Of a DNA stretch of 64,000 nt, positions 43,807 to 53,844 are shown piece by piece (the first letter of the stretch is position 1; every line of letters starts with the position of its first letter). This stretch comes from an uncultured Ellagibacter sp. (GTDB taxonomy: Bacteria > Actinomycetota > Coriobacteriia > Coriobacteriales > Eggerthellaceae). The DNA is taken from NCBI RefSeq assembly GCF_934643285.1, contig NZ_CAKUBT010000001.1:268090-332089 (forward strand), read 5' to 3'. Both the position numbers and the translations under genes were made by a program. A model generated the notes under the pieces. The model ran no database searches. It was not told the origin of the DNA and saw only the letters and a list, made by a program, of their open reading frames with translations.

Positions 43807-46254
43807 ATGGAAAACGCGATCACGAGAAGAGACGCGCTCAAGCTCGGAGCCGCCGCGACGACGGTCATCGTGTCGGGAGGCGCACTGGCCATGCTCGCAG
43901 GTTGCGAGGCGAAAAGCACGGCGGACTCCCCCTGCTATGCCGCGCCCACCCCAAGCGAGACGAGCTTTCGCGTGGAAGACGGGAAGTGGTTTTCCGACTG
44001 GACGGAGGAGACCAAGCAGGGAATCGCGTTCACCGGCTCGAAGCTCGGCATCGTCCCGAGCGGCGATGGCGAAACGCTCGCCATCGCCTACTGCGACGCC
44101 GACGGCGTGAAGCAGGTCATGCAGATCGGGCCCGCGAATGTGCCCGTGTGCGTGCACGGCGACATCGAGATGCTCGCCGCAGACGACATCGCGTCCCGCT
44201 ACGTGGTTTTAGTCGACGAAGACGCGACGATCGACGCGCTTTTCTTGGGCGGAATCGACCGCGCGGAAGTCTCGGGCAGCATAGCATCGCTTATCGTCGT
44301 GGGAAAGGCCGATGCCGAGCTTCACCCCGAATCATCGGTGCAGTCGGTGATCATGGGTGATAGCCGCGCGGACGTGCGCGTGAACGCAGGCGCACTCGTG
44401 AGCGAGGTGTACGCGCCCTACGCAGAGCAGGTCGAGTTCGAATCCGTCCCCTGCGCCGTTCACACCGTCGACGCCGATTACGCGTCGCAGGCGAACAAGG
44501 CCTTCGTGCGGGTGCTGACAGGCCAGGGAAACGAAGACGAACGCGCCTTCGTTTTGGGCCTTTGCGCAGACCTTGAGCTTCCTCCCGTCGTTGTCGAGGC
44601 GGCGGATGCTGCGAAGACGAGCGCCGCCGCCTTCCCTGTTTCATTAGGTCCCGAAAAGGCATATGCGGACGAAGCCGGTGCGGCAATCGCGGATTCCGCC
44701 AAGGGCAGCCAGGCGGACACCGCCACCGACAGCGATGCCGATATCGCCTTCTCCGACAAGCCCGAGCTCACAAGCGACGACCCCGAATGGAACCGCCTTG
44801 AGGACTTCCAGCCCGATCTCGACGCTCCCATCGACGAGAACTGCATCGAGCTTCCCACCGACGAGGAGCTAGCGGCCGCGAACCAAGGCGCCGAAAACGA
44901 CATCCCCTTCGTCCAGGGCGACATCGATACCATCTTGAAAGGCGTTGCCAACCTCGCGCTCAACAAGACCGTTACCTACACCACGAATACGCTCCTATCT
45001 GTAGTTTTCGGCTCGAACAACGGCGTCGAGCGCGCCCTTGGCGAGATCAACGCGCGACTCGACAACATCGAGCGTGAAATCCAAGCCGTGTACACGGCGA
45101 TTCAGGAAGCCGAGCTCTGCTCAATGATCAACGAGCTGATCAAAACGTATTTCCGCAACACGACCGATTTGGTGGACTTCATCGAGAAGTTCAACCGTGA
45201 TTACACGAAGGATTTTCAGGAGGGAACCGATGACTACATCGCCGCGCGCAAACGTGTCGCCATGTACCTTGCGACAGCAACCTCCGCCGAAAACCCCAGG
45301 CTTACCGTCGACGGGAAGACCGTCGTCGCCTACGCCATCGATTACTGCAGCGCGCTTTTGGCGGAGCAGGTCGGCGTCGCGCTGAACCCCCTCGAGGCAT
45401 ACTTCAAGTTATCCCTGCTCAAAAGCCCGTGGGAGCAAAATACCATTGCGGGTCGAGTGGGCTTTCAGGATGAGGTTGTCAACAAGTTCGGGCTTTTGTG
45501 CGGATACGCCGCCTTCGCGCTGAGGGGATACATGGACCACCTTGTCGATGATGTCACGCTATCCGACGAGAAGAGAAAAGTCGAGATCAGTCAATGCGTC
45601 GCGAGCTGGGAGCAGCTCTTCGGAACCGACGCGGCGAACGCAATCGCCAACGATTACGAGGTGGCAAACGAGTTCAGCCTCATTCGCGCAACAAGGGACA
45701 ACGCAAGCAACAACGAGGAAGGCTACGCCACACGCGCATCCCGCCTGATCGAGAGTTACAAGGTGGTTCCGCATGCGGATAAGTGGCGCCACTTCATGGT
45801 GCCCGGCAAGGAAGTCACGCTCATGACGCAAGCGGCCGTCCTCAAGGTGAACAAGAGCACGGGAGCAAACCAGCCTCAGCTCACCGTGAGCAGCGATGCC
45901 CACCTTGTGGCGGATATCGAAAGCTTTCGAAAGATCTACGACTACTACGGCGGAAAAAAGACACTGCACCAAATACTCTTCGCGCAGGACGAGGCCAGCA
46001 TCGCGCTCCCTGACGCTGGCAAGAAGGAAGACTACAGCTTCTCAGTCTCCGGCGTCGAGCCTAAGGCAGACCGCTACATCAAGTCGAAGGGCGCCATCGA
46101 GCACAGCCAGTACTACACGCCCGTCATCTCGGGAAAGATGAAACTCAGCCAGAGGAACTACTACAACTACGACAACAACCGCGGCTCAAAGACCGAGAAA
46201 TACTTCGACATCACGCTGCTCGGCGTCTACGAGAAACTATCCTTCGAGGATTAA
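43807..46254 (+). CDS. large Tat-signal lipoprotein of unknown function
   Basis: This 815-residue protein begins with a Tat signal (RRDALKLGAAATTV, Arg7-Arg8) and lipobox LAGC at Cys33. Residues about 40-250 read like short beta strands (IEMLAADDIASRYVVLVDED, IASLIVVGKADAELHPES), suggesting a solenoid or sandwich. An acidic linker follows (about 300-380). Residues about 385-620 are helical, with KTVTYTTNTLLSVVFGSNNG and EINARLDNIEREIQAVYTAI, and the C-terminus is again strand-like. I do not recognise a family. It is exported folded and lipid-anchored. ATG 43807 follows AAAGGAGGACGC. It is divergent from serC and convergent with ilvC. Confidence 0.85.
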   Translation: MENAITRRDALKLGAAATTVIVSGGALAMLAGCEAKSTADSPCYAAPTPSETSFRVEDGKWFSDWTEETKQGIAFTGSKLGIVPSGDGETLAIAYCDADGVKQVMQIGPANVPVCVHGDIEMLAADDIASRYVVLVDEDATIDALFLGGIDRAEVSGSIASLIVVGKADAELHPESSVQSVIMGDSRADVRVNAGALVSEVYAPYAEQVEFESVPCAVHTVDADYASQANKAFVRVLTGQGNEDERAFVLGLCADLELPPVVVEAADAAKTSAAAFPVSLGPEKAYADEAGAAIADSAKGSQADTATDSDADIAFSDKPELTSDDPEWNRLEDFQPDLDAPIDENCIELPTDEELAAANQGAENDIPFVQGDIDTILKGVANLALNKTVTYTTNTLLSVVFGSNNGVERALGEINARLDNIEREIQAVYTAIQEAELCSMINELIKTYFRNTTDLVDFIEKFNRDYTKDFQEGTDDYIAARKRVAMYLATATSAENPRLTVDGKTVVAYAIDYCSALLAEQVGVALNPLEAYFKLSLLKSPWEQNTIAGRVGFQDEVVNKFGLLCGYAAFALRGYMDHLVDDVTLSDEKRKVEISQCVASWEQLFGTDAANAIANDYEVANEFSLIRATRDNASNNEEGYATRASRLIESYKVVPHADKWRHFMVPGKEVTLMTQAAVLKVNKSTGANQPQLTVSSDAHLVADIESFRKIYDYYGGKKTLHQILFAQDEASIALPDAGKKEDYSFSVSGVEPKADRYIKSKGAIEHSQYYTPVISGKMKLSQRNYYNYDNNRGSKTEKYFDITLLGVYEKLSFED

Positions 46255-46273
46255 AGCGCTTTTGCCCAAGCGC

Positions 46274-46315
46274 AAGCGGGGCCCGCTCACACCGAGCGGG
46301 CCCCGCTTGATTAAA
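46274..46315. terminator. bidirectional terminator between the lipoprotein gene and ilvC
   Basis: A perfect 15-bp stem, AAGCGGGGCCCGCTC (46274-46288) and GAGCGGGCCCCGCTT (46294-46308), has loop ACACC and lies between convergent genes. GATTAAA follows on the plus strand. Confidence 0.8.
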
Positions 46316-46330
46316 TCAGCTTGCGCCGAA

Positions 46331-47335
46331 CTACTGCTCGTCGGACTTGATCCAGGAGAACATGCCGCGAATCTTGACGCCGGTGGTCTCGATGAGGTGG
46401 TTGTTGATCGCCTCGCGATGCTCGATAAGCCACTTGTGGTCGTTCTCGCAATCGGCAACGAATTCCTTCGCGAACTCACCGTTCTGGATGCGCTTCAAGA
46501 TGAGCTTCATGGCCTCGCGAGATTCCTCGTTGATGACCTTCGGGCCGGCGTAGTACTCGCCGTACTCAGCGGTGTTGGAGATGGAGTAGTTCATGAAATG
46601 GATGCCGGACTCGTACATCAGGTCGACGATCATCTTCATCTCGTGGTAGCACTCGAAGTAAGCGAGCTCGGGCGGATAGCCGGCGTCGACGAGCGTCTCG
46701 AAGCCAGCCTTGACGAGCTCGACGAGGCCACCGCAAAGAACTGCCTGCTCACCGAAGAGGTCCTCTTCGGTTTCCTCGGCGAACGTGGCCTTGATGATGC
46801 CGGAGCGGGCACCGCCGACGCCCCAGCAGTAGGACATCGCGATATCCCATGCATCGCCGGTCGCGTCCTGCGCCACGCACGCGAGATCGGGCACGCCGGA
46901 GCCCTCGGTGAACTGACGACGGACGATGTGGCCCGGGCCCTTAGGAGCGCACATGATGACGTTCACGTCCTCAGGAGCCTTGATGTAGCCGTAGTGGATG
47001 TTGAAGCCGTGGGCGAACGCGAGGGTGTCGCCAGCCTTCAGGTGCTCTTTGATGTGCTCCTCGTAGACCTTCGGCTGCGTCTCGTCCGGCGTGAGGATCA
47101 TAATGAGATCGGCTTCCTCGGCAGCGGTGTCCATGTCGACAACCTTAAGGCCAGCCTCGCGAGCCTTCTCAGCGGACTTGGAACCCTCGCGCAGGCCGAC
47201 GCGCACGTCGCAGCCGGAATCCATGAGGTTGAGCGCATGGGCATGCCCCTGCGAGCCATAGCCGATGATGGCGATCTTCTTGCCCTGGATGATCTTCGGA
47301 TTGACGTCCTCTTCGTAATAGATTGTCACAGCCAT
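46331..47335 (-). CDS. ilvC: ketol-acid reductoisomerase (class I)
   Basis: This 334-residue class I enzyme has the NADPH Rossmann [20 protein letters not shown] and the KARI domain metal ligands in [20 protein letters not shown] and [20 protein letters not shown]. It converts 2-acetolactate to dihydroxyisovalerate (and the homologue for isoleucine). ATG 47335 follows GAAAGGACAAACTACC. It is the last gene of ilvD-ilvB-ilvN-ilvC, separated from ilvN by 195 bases. Confidence 0.96.
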   Translation of the reverse strand: MAVTIYYEEDVNPKIIQGKKIAIIGYGSQGHAHALNLMDSGCDVRVGLREGSKSAEKAREAGLKVVDMDTAAEEADLIMILTPDETQPKVYEEHIKEHLKAGDTLAFAHGFNIHYGYIKAPEDVNVIMCAPKGPGHIVRRQFTEGSGVPDLACVAQDATGDAWDIAMSYCWGVGGARSGIIKATFAEETEEDLFGEQAVLCGGLVELVKAGFETLVDAGYPPELAYFECYHEMKMIVDLMYESGIHFMNYSISNTAEYGEYYAGPKVINEESREAMKLILKRIQNGEFAKEFVADCENDHKWLIEHREAINNHLIETTGVKIRGMFSWIKSDEQ

Positions 47336-47530
47336 GGTAGTTTGTCCTTTCTTTTTGGCTGGTTTTACCTTGCTTTATGGCAACCGCTCGCGCGGAAATA
47401 CCCATGATGTGCAGGTTCGCTCCCTACACTTCCTTGGAATTACGGCTCATCGAACAGCTGAGTGCTGTTCGACCCCGAGCACGGCGAAGCCGAGCGCAGG
47501 GGCCACTTATCTGCGGGAAGAAGTTGAGCA
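47336..47530. other. ilvN-ilvC spacer with a duplicated ilvN tail
   Basis: The last 17 bases of the ilvN-end signature TTGGAATTACGGCTCAT (plus strand, 47541-47557) occur again at 47434-47450. On the minus strand both encode a start of Met-Ser-Arg-Asn-Ser-Lys type. An 8-bp hairpin, TCGAACAG (47450-47457) with CTGTTCGA (47465-47472), adjoins the second copy. No gene is seen. Confidence 0.7.
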
Positions 47531-48016
47531 TCATACTTCTTTGGAATTACGGCTCATGGCTATCTTGCCCGTGCGCGTGATCTCCTTGATGCCGTAGGCG
47601 CGGAAGAGATCTTCCATGCCCTTGAGCTTGCTCTCGTCGCCCGTCGCCTCGATCGTGAGCGAGCTTTTACCCACGTCGACAATCTTCGCGCGAAACACGT
47701 TCGTGATCTCGATGATCTCGTTTCGCCGCTCGGGCGACGCGTTCACCTTGAAGAGCACGAGCTCGCGCTCGATTGCGGATTCCTTCGTGAGGTCGCTAAT
47801 CTTATACACGCTGACCAGCTTGTGCAGCTGCTTGGTGATCTGCTCGTATGCCACGTCGTCGGCCTTCACGATGATGGTGATGCGCGACATCGTGGGATCC
47901 TCGGTCGGGCCCACCGACAGCGAGTCGATGTTGAACCCGCGGCGCGAGATGAGCCCGGTCACGCGGGAGAGCACGCCCGGCTTGTTCTCGACCAGGATAG
48001 ACAGGATATGTTTCAT
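47531..48016 (-). CDS. ilvN: acetolactate synthase small (regulatory) subunit
   Basis: This 161-residue protein has the N-terminal ACT domain (ILSILVENKPGVLSRVTGLI, RRGFNIDSLSVGPTEDPTMS) and the C-terminal regulatory half. It binds valine and controls IlvB. ATG 48016 overlaps the ilvB stop by four bases (ATGA). Length and order are standard. Confidence 0.96.
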   Translation of the reverse strand: MKHILSILVENKPGVLSRVTGLISRRGFNIDSLSVGPTEDPTMSRITIIVKADDVAYEQITKQLHKLVSVYKISDLTKESAIERELVLFKVNASPERRNEIIEITNVFRAKIVDVGKSSLTIEATGDESKLKGMEDLFRAYGIKEITRTGKIAMSRNSKEV

Positions 48017-49980
48017 CGAACATCCCCTTCCTCTTCAGCGGCGCCTTCCCCGTTCGAGCCCTCGCCCTGGTGCGGGCCCTTGTCCTCAGGGTCGGCTTCC
48101 CAGCGGCCGCCGAACTGCGCGTCGATCTTCGCGCAGGGCGACTTCTCGCGCACCACCGGCGCAGGCTCGCCCGGCACATCGGTGCGCACCGCGCCAACCG
48201 CCACGTCGATCGCGCCCATGACATCACTCATCGCCTTGCCAGGCGCGACCATCGGGAACACGTTCTGCTGGTCGGAGATTGCAACGTCCAAAAGGAAAGG
48301 ACCGTCGCAGGCGAGCATGCGATCATAGGCCTCGTCGAGCTTCGCGGGGTCGGTCACACGCTCTGCCTGCCAGCTGTACGCGTCAGCAAGCTTCACGAAA
48401 TCTGGGTTCGCGTCAAGCTCGGTGAACGAGTAGCGCTCGCGATAGAAGAGCTTCTGCCACTGATGCACCATGCCGAGCGCGCGGTTGTCCAAGATAACGA
48501 CTTTCACCGGCACGTTGTGAATGGCGGCGGTGGCCATCTCCTGGCTGTTCATCTGGAACGACCCGTCACCTGCGATGCAGACCACCTGCGCGCCCGGACG
48601 CCCGAACGCAGCGCCGATGGATGCGGGGAAGCCGAATCCCATCGTGCCCAGGCCGCCCGAGGAAATGAAGCTGCGCGGCTCCTCGCGGTCGATGAACTGC
48701 GCGGCCCACATCTGGTGCTGGCCGACCTCGGTCACGACGACAGAATTGTGCGGGTCGAGCTTCGCGGAAAGCTTCTGCATGGCGATCTCGGGGACGATCT
48801 CGTCGGGGTTCTCGGTAATCTGCGCGTCGTAGAACGGGTAGCGCTCGCGCCACTCCGCGATCTGCGCGTTCCACGCCTCGGTGCGCGGCGTGCAGGCTTC
48901 CTTCTCGATCGTGGTGACGATGCCCGCGACGACGCCCTTCAGATCGCCGACGATGGGCACCTGCGCCTCGCGGATCTTGCCGATCTCGGCCGGATCGATG
49001 TCGATGTGGATGACCTTCGCATGCGGGGCGAACTCGGAGAGCTTGCCCGTCACACGGTCGGAGAAGCGCGCGCCCGCCGCGATGATCAGGTCGGACTCGG
49101 TCATGGCGATGTTTGCGAACTTCGATCCGTGCATGCCGACGGGACCAAGGTTCATCGGGTGCGACGCCGGGAAGGCGCCTTTGCCCATAAGCGTCGTCAC
49201 CACGGGAATCTGCATCGCGGTCGAAAGCGCCACGAGCTCCTCGGTAGCACCCGACGCGATCGCACCGCCGCCGACGTAGAGGATGGGCCGCTCGGCGCGC
49301 TCGATCACGCCGACTGCCTGTTTGATCTGCTTGGCGTTGCCCTTGTACGTGGGGCGATACGACGGCAGGTTCACCGCATCGGGATAGTTGAAGACGATCT
49401 GCTCGCTTTGGATGTCGGAGGGCACGTCAATGAGCACGGGGCCGGGACGTCCCGTCGAGGCGATATGGAACGCCTCGCGGAAGGTCGTCGTGAGCTCTTC
49501 AGCCGACTGCAGAAGGAAGGAGTGCTTGACGATCGGCATGGTGATGCCGACGATGTCGGATTCCTGGAACGAGTCGGTGCCGATGACGCCGCGAGGGACC
49601 TGGCCGGTGATGACGACGAGGGGCACGGAATCCATGTAGGCCGTCGCGATGCCCGTCACGGTGTTCGTGGCGCCGGGGCCGGACGTGACGATGGCCACGC
49701 CAGGGCGTCCCGTCGCGCGCGCATAGCCGTCGGCCTCGTGAACCGCGCCCTGCTCGTGGCGAGCGAGGATATGCGTGATCTGCTTGCTGTCATAGAGCGC
49801 ATCGTAGATCTTAATCGCCTGGCCACCGGGGTAGCCGAACACCAAATCAACACCCTCGGCCTCGAGCGAGGCGATAATGGCCTCGGCGCCGTTCATGCGC
49901 AGACCCTGCTTCTCGGTCTTGCTGCCCAGGCCCAAAGGCCCGCTAAACTGAGGTTTCTTGCTTTTCACGGTGTTGCTCAC
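48013..49980 (-). CDS. ilvB: acetolactate synthase large subunit
   Basis: This 655-residue thiamine-diphosphate enzyme has the catalytic Glu in [20 protein letters not shown], the central FAD-binding domain, and the TPP/Mg motif [20 protein letters not shown]. Pyruvate pairs are condensed to 2-acetolactate (or with 2-oxobutyrate). GTG 49980 overlaps the ilvD stop (GTGA); an internal ATG at 49896 ([15 protein letters not shown]) matches the usual family start. The C-terminus carries about 60 extra charged residues (Pro/Glu/Gly-rich) absent from the E. coli enzyme. Confidence 0.95.
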   Translation of the reverse strand: MSNTVKSKKPQFSGPLGLGSKTEKQGLRMNGAEAIIASLEAEGVDLVFGYPGGQAIKIYDALYDSKQITHILARHEQGAVHEADGYARATGRPGVAIVTSGPGATNTVTGIATAYMDSVPLVVITGQVPRGVIGTDSFQESDIVGITMPIVKHSFLLQSAEELTTTFREAFHIASTGRPGPVLIDVPSDIQSEQIVFNYPDAVNLPSYRPTYKGNAKQIKQAVGVIERAERPILYVGGGAIASGATEELVALSTAMQIPVVTTLMGKGAFPASHPMNLGPVGMHGSKFANIAMTESDLIIAAGARFSDRVTGKLSEFAPHAKVIHIDIDPAEIGKIREAQVPIVGDLKGVVAGIVTTIEKEACTPRTEAWNAQIAEWRERYPFYDAQITENPDEIVPEIAMQKLSAKLDPHNSVVVTEVGQHQMWAAQFIDREEPRSFISSGGLGTMGFGFPASIGAAFGRPGAQVVCIAGDGSFQMNSQEMATAAIHNVPVKVVILDNRALGMVHQWQKLFYRERYSFTELDANPDFVKLADAYSWQAERVTDPAKLDEAYDRMLACDGPFLLDVAISDQQNVFPMVAPGKAMSDVMGAIDVAVGAVRTDVPGEPAPVVREKSPCAKIDAQFGGRWEADPEDKGPHQGEGSNGEGAAEEEGDVR

Positions 49981-51653
49981 GAGACATACGCCCCCTTATC
50001 GGCCGATGAGACGAGCTTTGCATACTTGGCGAGAACGCCATGGTTGTGTTTCGGTGCGGGTGCGACGAACGCGGCGCGGCGGCGGGAAAGCTCCTCGTCG
50101 TCGACATGGAGGTTGATTTCTCCCCCTTCGATGTCGACCGTGATCTCGTCGCCGTCCTCGATGAGCGCGATGGGGCCGCCCGCCGCAGCTTCGGGGCTCA
50201 CGTGTCCCACGCAGGGGCCCTTCGAGGCGCCGGAGAAGCGCCCGTCGGTGATGAGCGCCACGGACTTGGAAAGCCCCATGCCAACGATGGCGGACGTCGG
50301 CGTGAGCATCTCGCGCATGCCGGGGCCGCCGGCCGGGCCCTCGTAGCGGATGACGACGACGTCGCCCGCCTTGATTTCCCCTGCGAAGATGGCCTTGCAG
50401 GCTTCCTCCTCGGAATTGAAGCAGCGCGCGGGACCCGTGTGCGTGAGCATCGAGGGGTCGACAGCCGACTTCTTCACGATGCCGCCGTCAGGAGCGACGT
50501 TGCCGTGGAGCACGCGCAATGCACCGACCTTCGAGAACGGGTTGTCGTGTGTGCGGCACACCTCGCCATCGGCGGGTTTCGTGCACTTCTCGATATACTC
50601 GGGAAGGCTGCCCATGCAGGTGAGAGCGGACTCATCAAGAAGCCCCAGCTCATTGAGCTCGTGCATGACAACCGGCACACCGCCTACGGCGTAGAGGTCG
50701 ATGAGCGGGCGCGGGCCGGAGGGCTGCAGCTTCACGAGATGGGGCGTGCGGGCGCTCGCCGCGTCCCAGTCGTCCATTGTGATGGGATGCCCCGCCGCCT
50801 GGGCGATGGCGGTCAGGTGGAGCACCGTGTTGGTGGAGCCGCCGAAGGCCATATCGCATTCCATGGCATTGTGAATCGCCGCCGCCGACACGAGGTCGCG
50901 GAAGCTGATGCCGCGCTCGAGCAGCTCCATAACCTTCATGCCCGCATGCTTGGCGAGGCGAAGGCGCTCGGAATACACGGCAGGAATGGTGCCGTTGCCG
51001 GGGAGTGCGATGCCCAGCGCCTCGCACAGGCAGTTCATGGAATTCGCGGTAAACATACCCGAGCAGCTGCCGCAGGTCGGGCACGCGGTGTCCTCGTAGT
51101 ATTTCAGCTCGTCCTCGCTCATCGTGCCAGCGGCGACCTTGCCCGCGCCGTCGAAGAGCGTGTTCAGGTCGGTCGTGGGACCGCCCGTGCAGCCAGGCTC
51201 GTGGCCGGGAAGCATCGGGCCGCCGGAAACGAACACGGTGGGGATGTTCACGCGAAGAGCGCCCAAAATCATACCCGGGACGATCTTGTCGCAGTTGGGG
51301 ATGCACACGATGCCGTCGAATGCGTGGCCCTCGACCGCGCATTCCAAGCTGTCGGCGATGACCTCGCGCGACACAAGCGAGTAGTGCATGCCCGCATGGT
51401 TCATGGCGATGCCGTCGCACACGCCGATGGTGGACACCTCGAACGGGACGCCGCCCGCGAGGTAGATGCCGGCCTTCACGGCCTCGCAGATCTTGTCGAG
51501 GTTGTTGTGGCCGGGGATGATGTCGTTGCGGGAATTGACGACGGCGATAAGCGGGCGGCCCATCTCCTCGTCGGTGATCCCGTCAGCCTTGAGCAGGCTG
51601 CGATGCGGGGCGCGCGCGGCACCCACCTTGATGGCATCGCTGCGAAGCTGCAT
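49977..51653 (-). CDS. ilvD: dihydroxy-acid dehydratase
   Basis: This 558-residue IlvD has the iron-sulfur cysteine contexts [12 protein letters not shown] and [20 protein letters not shown] and the family segment [18 protein letters not shown]. It makes 2-oxoacids for isoleucine and valine. ATG 51653 follows GGAGGGAGGACACGGAAC; the frame continues to 51716 through the terminator region, so the shorter start is right. It is first of ilvDBNC behind the leader described separately. Confidence 0.96.
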   Translation of the reverse strand: MQLRSDAIKVGAARAPHRSLLKADGITDEEMGRPLIAVVNSRNDIIPGHNNLDKICEAVKAGIYLAGGVPFEVSTIGVCDGIAMNHAGMHYSLVSREVIADSLECAVEGHAFDGIVCIPNCDKIVPGMILGALRVNIPTVFVSGGPMLPGHEPGCTGGPTTDLNTLFDGAGKVAAGTMSEDELKYYEDTACPTCGSCSGMFTANSMNCLCEALGIALPGNGTIPAVYSERLRLAKHAGMKVMELLERGISFRDLVSAAAIHNAMECDMAFGGSTNTVLHLTAIAQAAGHPITMDDWDAASARTPHLVKLQPSGPRPLIDLYAVGGVPVVMHELNELGLLDESALTCMGSLPEYIEKCTKPADGEVCRTHDNPFSKVGALRVLHGNVAPDGGIVKKSAVDPSMLTHTGPARCFNSEEEACKAIFAGEIKAGDVVVIRYEGPAGGPGMREMLTPTSAIVGMGLSKSVALITDGRFSGASKGPCVGHVSPEAAAGGPIALIEDGDEITVDIEGGEINLHVDDEELSRRRAAFVAPAPKHNHGVLAKYAKLVSSADKGAYVS

Positions 51654-51687
51654 GTTCCGTGTCCTCCCTCCGGGCGTCACCGCCCAT

Positions 51688-51721
51688 AAAAAAATCCTGG
51701 CTGCAAGCACCTGCACCAGGA
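51688..51721 (-). terminator. intrinsic (conditional) terminator in the ilvD leader
   Basis: On the minus strand TCCTGGTGCA (from 51721) pairs with TGCAGCCAGGA (one G bulged), and seven U follow (A7 at 51688-51694 on the plus strand). It lies 35 bases before the ilvD ATG, the position of a T-box terminator. Confidence 0.82.
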
Positions 51722-51957
51722 CCTCTTGGGAACAACGGAATAGACCGCGGACCGATAACGGAGTCGCCGATTCAGGCTACTTGCCTCACGCGATTGCGAA
51801 GGTCATTCGCAAAGCGAGCGAAACGTTCGCGCCGAACTGCTCGGAGGTGGCATTCGGGGCCGCCCACCACCGGCTCGCAGCATCCGCCGGCTCTCTGAGA
51901 GATGGGTTCGTCCTTACTTTCCTCGTCAACGCATTTCGTCGTATTTGGTTTTGAACT
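51688..51957 (-). ncRNA. T-box-type tRNA-sensing leader of ilvDBNC
   Basis: The roughly 300-base leader on the minus strand has T-box Stem I hallmarks in order. GAGGAAAGTA (51924-51915) is the K-turn/AGUA region. AGAGAGCCGG (from 51896) and GGATGCTGCGAGCCGG (from 51885) form the distal bulge and loop. GAATGCCACCTCCGAGC (from 51855) is the specifier region. The standard GAA-N-codon-A alignment puts GCC (alanine) in the specifier slot at 51851-51849. A strong terminator follows. I did not find a canonical AGGGUGGNACCGCG T-box sequence, so the antiterminator is unproven. Confidence 0.68.
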
Positions 51958-51963
51958 GGCGTC

Positions 51964-51991
51964 AGTATACCCCCGCCACATCGCAGGGCAA
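51964..51991 (-). promoter_or_regulatory. promoter of the ilvDBNC leader
   Basis: On the minus strand TTGCCC, 16 bases, TATACT (-10 at 51969-51964). Its predicted start near 51957 gives a leader of about 300 bases, normal for a T-box. Confidence 0.6.
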
Positions 51992-52023
51992 GAGGAAATT
52001 CCCCTAAACGCCGCGATGTGGCG
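51974..52023 (-). terminator. inverted repeat after uraA, probable terminator overlapping the ilvD promoter
   Basis: A perfect 11-bp stem is formed by CGCCACATCGC (51974-51984) and GCGATGTGGCG (52013-52023). It overlaps the ilvD -35 region. Confidence 0.5.
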
Positions 52024-52080
52024 ATAAATGCACATTGCCGACAAATTCCCAGGTGGGACGCCTTCACGCGAGCCGCTCGC

Positions 52081-53490
52081 CTAGGCTTCCTTTACATCCT
52101 TGGGAAGCTCGCCTTCAAGCGGGAAGCGCATCTCGGGTTCGTCTGCACGCTCGGGGGCGTCGCCGCCGAATGAATACTCGTCCTTACCGGGAAGCACCGC
52201 GTTCAGCACGATGCCCGCAAGCGAGCCCACGGCGAGGCCCGAAAGCGAGATGGTGATGCCACCGACGGCGAACACGATGGCGCCCGCGGTGGAGTAAGCA
52301 ATGCCGATGGAGAGCACGAGAATGAGCGCCGCGACGAGCACGTTGCGGCTCTTCATGAAGTCAACCTTGTTCTCAACGAGGTTGCGCACGCCGACGGCCG
52401 AGATCATGCCGTACAGGACGAGCGACACGCCGCCGATGACACAGGCGGGCATGGCCTCGATCACCGCTGCGAACTTCGGGCAGAACGAGAAGCAGATTGC
52501 GAACACCGCGGCGATGCGGATGACGCGGGGGTCGAACACCTTGGTGAGCGCGAGCACGCCCGTGTTCTCACCATACGTGGTGTTGGCTGGCGCCCCGAAA
52601 AGCGAGGCGAGGATCGTGGCCAGGCCGTCGCCGAGAAGCGTGCGATGCAGGCCCGGCTCGGCGATGAAGTTACGGTTGACCGTGGAGCTGATGGCCGAGA
52701 TGTCGCCGATGTGCTCGATCATGGTTGCGAGCGCAAGGGGCATGATCGTGATGACCGCGGTGATGGCAAGCCCTGCGTCGAAGTTGCTCGAGAGCGCGAA
52801 GACCGTGTTCTCGAAGGCGACGGGCAGGCCGATCCAAGGCGCGGCGGCGACGCCCGAGAAGTCAACTTCGCCGAGCGCAACGGCGAGCAGGTAGGACACG
52901 AGCACGCCGAGCAGAATCGGGATAATCTTCACCATACCGCGGCCCCAGATGTTCGCGACGATGATGACAGCGATCGCCACGACGGCGACAAGCCAGTTCG
53001 TCGAGGCGTTCGCGATGGCAGAGCTCGAGAGGATAAGGCCGATCGAGATGACGATCGGGCCTGTGACCACGGGCGGGAAGAACTTCATCACGCGAAGCGC
53101 GCCGAAGCCGCGGAAGAGCGCCGAGAGCACCAGGTAGAGAAGACCCGCGCATGCAACGCCCAGGCAGGCATAGGGCAGAAGCTCGGCCTCGCCGTTCGGG
53201 GCGATAGCGGCATAGCCTGCGATGAAGGCGAACGATGAGCCGAGGAACGCCGGCACCTTCCCCTTCGAGAGGAAGTGGAACAAAAGCGTACCCAAGCCCG
53301 CGAACAGAAGCGTGGCGGAAACGGAGAGTCCCGTGAGCACCGGAACCAGGATGGTGGCGCCGAACATGGCGAACATGTGCTGCAAGCCGAAGACGATCAT
53401 CTTGGGCTTGCCGAGCGTGGTCGCATCATAGATGGCATCGGGGCTGTCCTCGGCCCCCATTGTCGGTACCGGTTTGTCGAATTTCGCCAC
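52081..53490 (-). CDS. uraA: uracil/xanthine permease (NCS2 family)
   Basis: This 469-residue NCS2 transporter has about fourteen hydrophobic segments. It includes MIVFGLQHMFAMFGATILVP (helix 1), LGSSFAFIAGYAAIA and ATMIEHIGDISAISSTVNRN (substrate Glu in the ATMIEHIGD segment), and GLATILASLFGAPANTTYGE. It imports uracil with protons in the UraA subfamily. GTG 53490 is the start. There is a short acidic C-terminal tail. It is monocistronic. Confidence 0.9.
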   Translation of the reverse strand: MAKFDKPVPTMGAEDSPDAIYDATTLGKPKMIVFGLQHMFAMFGATILVPVLTGLSVSATLLFAGLGTLLFHFLSKGKVPAFLGSSFAFIAGYAAIAPNGEAELLPYACLGVACAGLLYLVLSALFRGFGALRVMKFFPPVVTGPIVISIGLILSSSAIANASTNWLVAVVAIAVIIVANIWGRGMVKIIPILLGVLVSYLLAVALGEVDFSGVAAAPWIGLPVAFENTVFALSSNFDAGLAITAVITIMPLALATMIEHIGDISAISSTVNRNFIAEPGLHRTLLGDGLATILASLFGAPANTTYGENTGVLALTKVFDPRVIRIAAVFAICFSFCPKFAAVIEAMPACVIGGVSLVLYGMISAVGVRNLVENKVDFMKSRNVLVAALILVLSIGIAYSTAGAIVFAVGGITISLSGLAVGSLAGIVLNAVLPGKDEYSFGGDAPERADEPEMRFPLEGELPKDVKEA

Positions 53491-53559
53491 GAAGCTCTCC
53501 TTCTCTGCAAGTTTTCACTGGGTGGCATTGTACACGTGAAGAGCGAAAGGTCGAGCGTG

Positions 53560-53600
53560 CAAGAAAGAAAAAGGCCGGAAGCTCGTGGCTTCCGGCCTTT
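53560..53600 (-). terminator. terminator of tRNA-Val
   Basis: A perfect 13-bp stem (AAAGGCCGGAAGC 53570-53582 with GCTTCCGGCCTTT 53588-53600) is followed on the minus strand by TTCTTTCTTG. Confidence 0.8.
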
Positions 53601-53608
53601 AGGTTTCA

Positions 53609-53683
53609 TGGTGGTCGCTACAGGATTTGAACCTGTGACCCCCGCCGTGTGAAGGCGATGCTCTCCCGCTGAGCCAAGCGACC
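53609..53683 (-). tRNA. tRNA-Val (anticodon CAC)
   Basis: It folds as a 75-base tRNA with encoded CCA: acceptor GGTCGCT/AGCGACC, anticodon loop TTCACAC (anticodon CAC), T-loop TTCAAAT. A promoter-like TTGCGC-N17-TATTAT lies at 53753-53725 on the minus strand. Confidence 0.93.
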
Positions 53684-53724
53684 AAGTAAGTGCGCATCAA
53701 AACTTGTTCCTGATGCGAGGAAAT

Positions 53725-53753
53725 ATAATAGCGCTCATCGAAGCCGCGCGCAA
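53725..53753 (-). promoter_or_regulatory. promoter of tRNA-Val
   Basis: On the minus strand, -35 TTGCGC (53753-53748), 17-base spacer, -10 TATTAT (53730-53725). The same -35 precedes tRNA-Asn. Confidence 0.6.
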
Positions 53754-53844
53754 GGGGTAATTTCAACATTTTCAGCGCGCCTATACTGTTATACTTTCGA
53801 AGCATGCATTTCCGCACGTGACGTAATAAGGGAGAGAAGAACCC

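Noticed and set aside
48070..50346. A 758-codon plus-strand frame
   Set aside because: Antisense to ilvB; no recognisable protein text.
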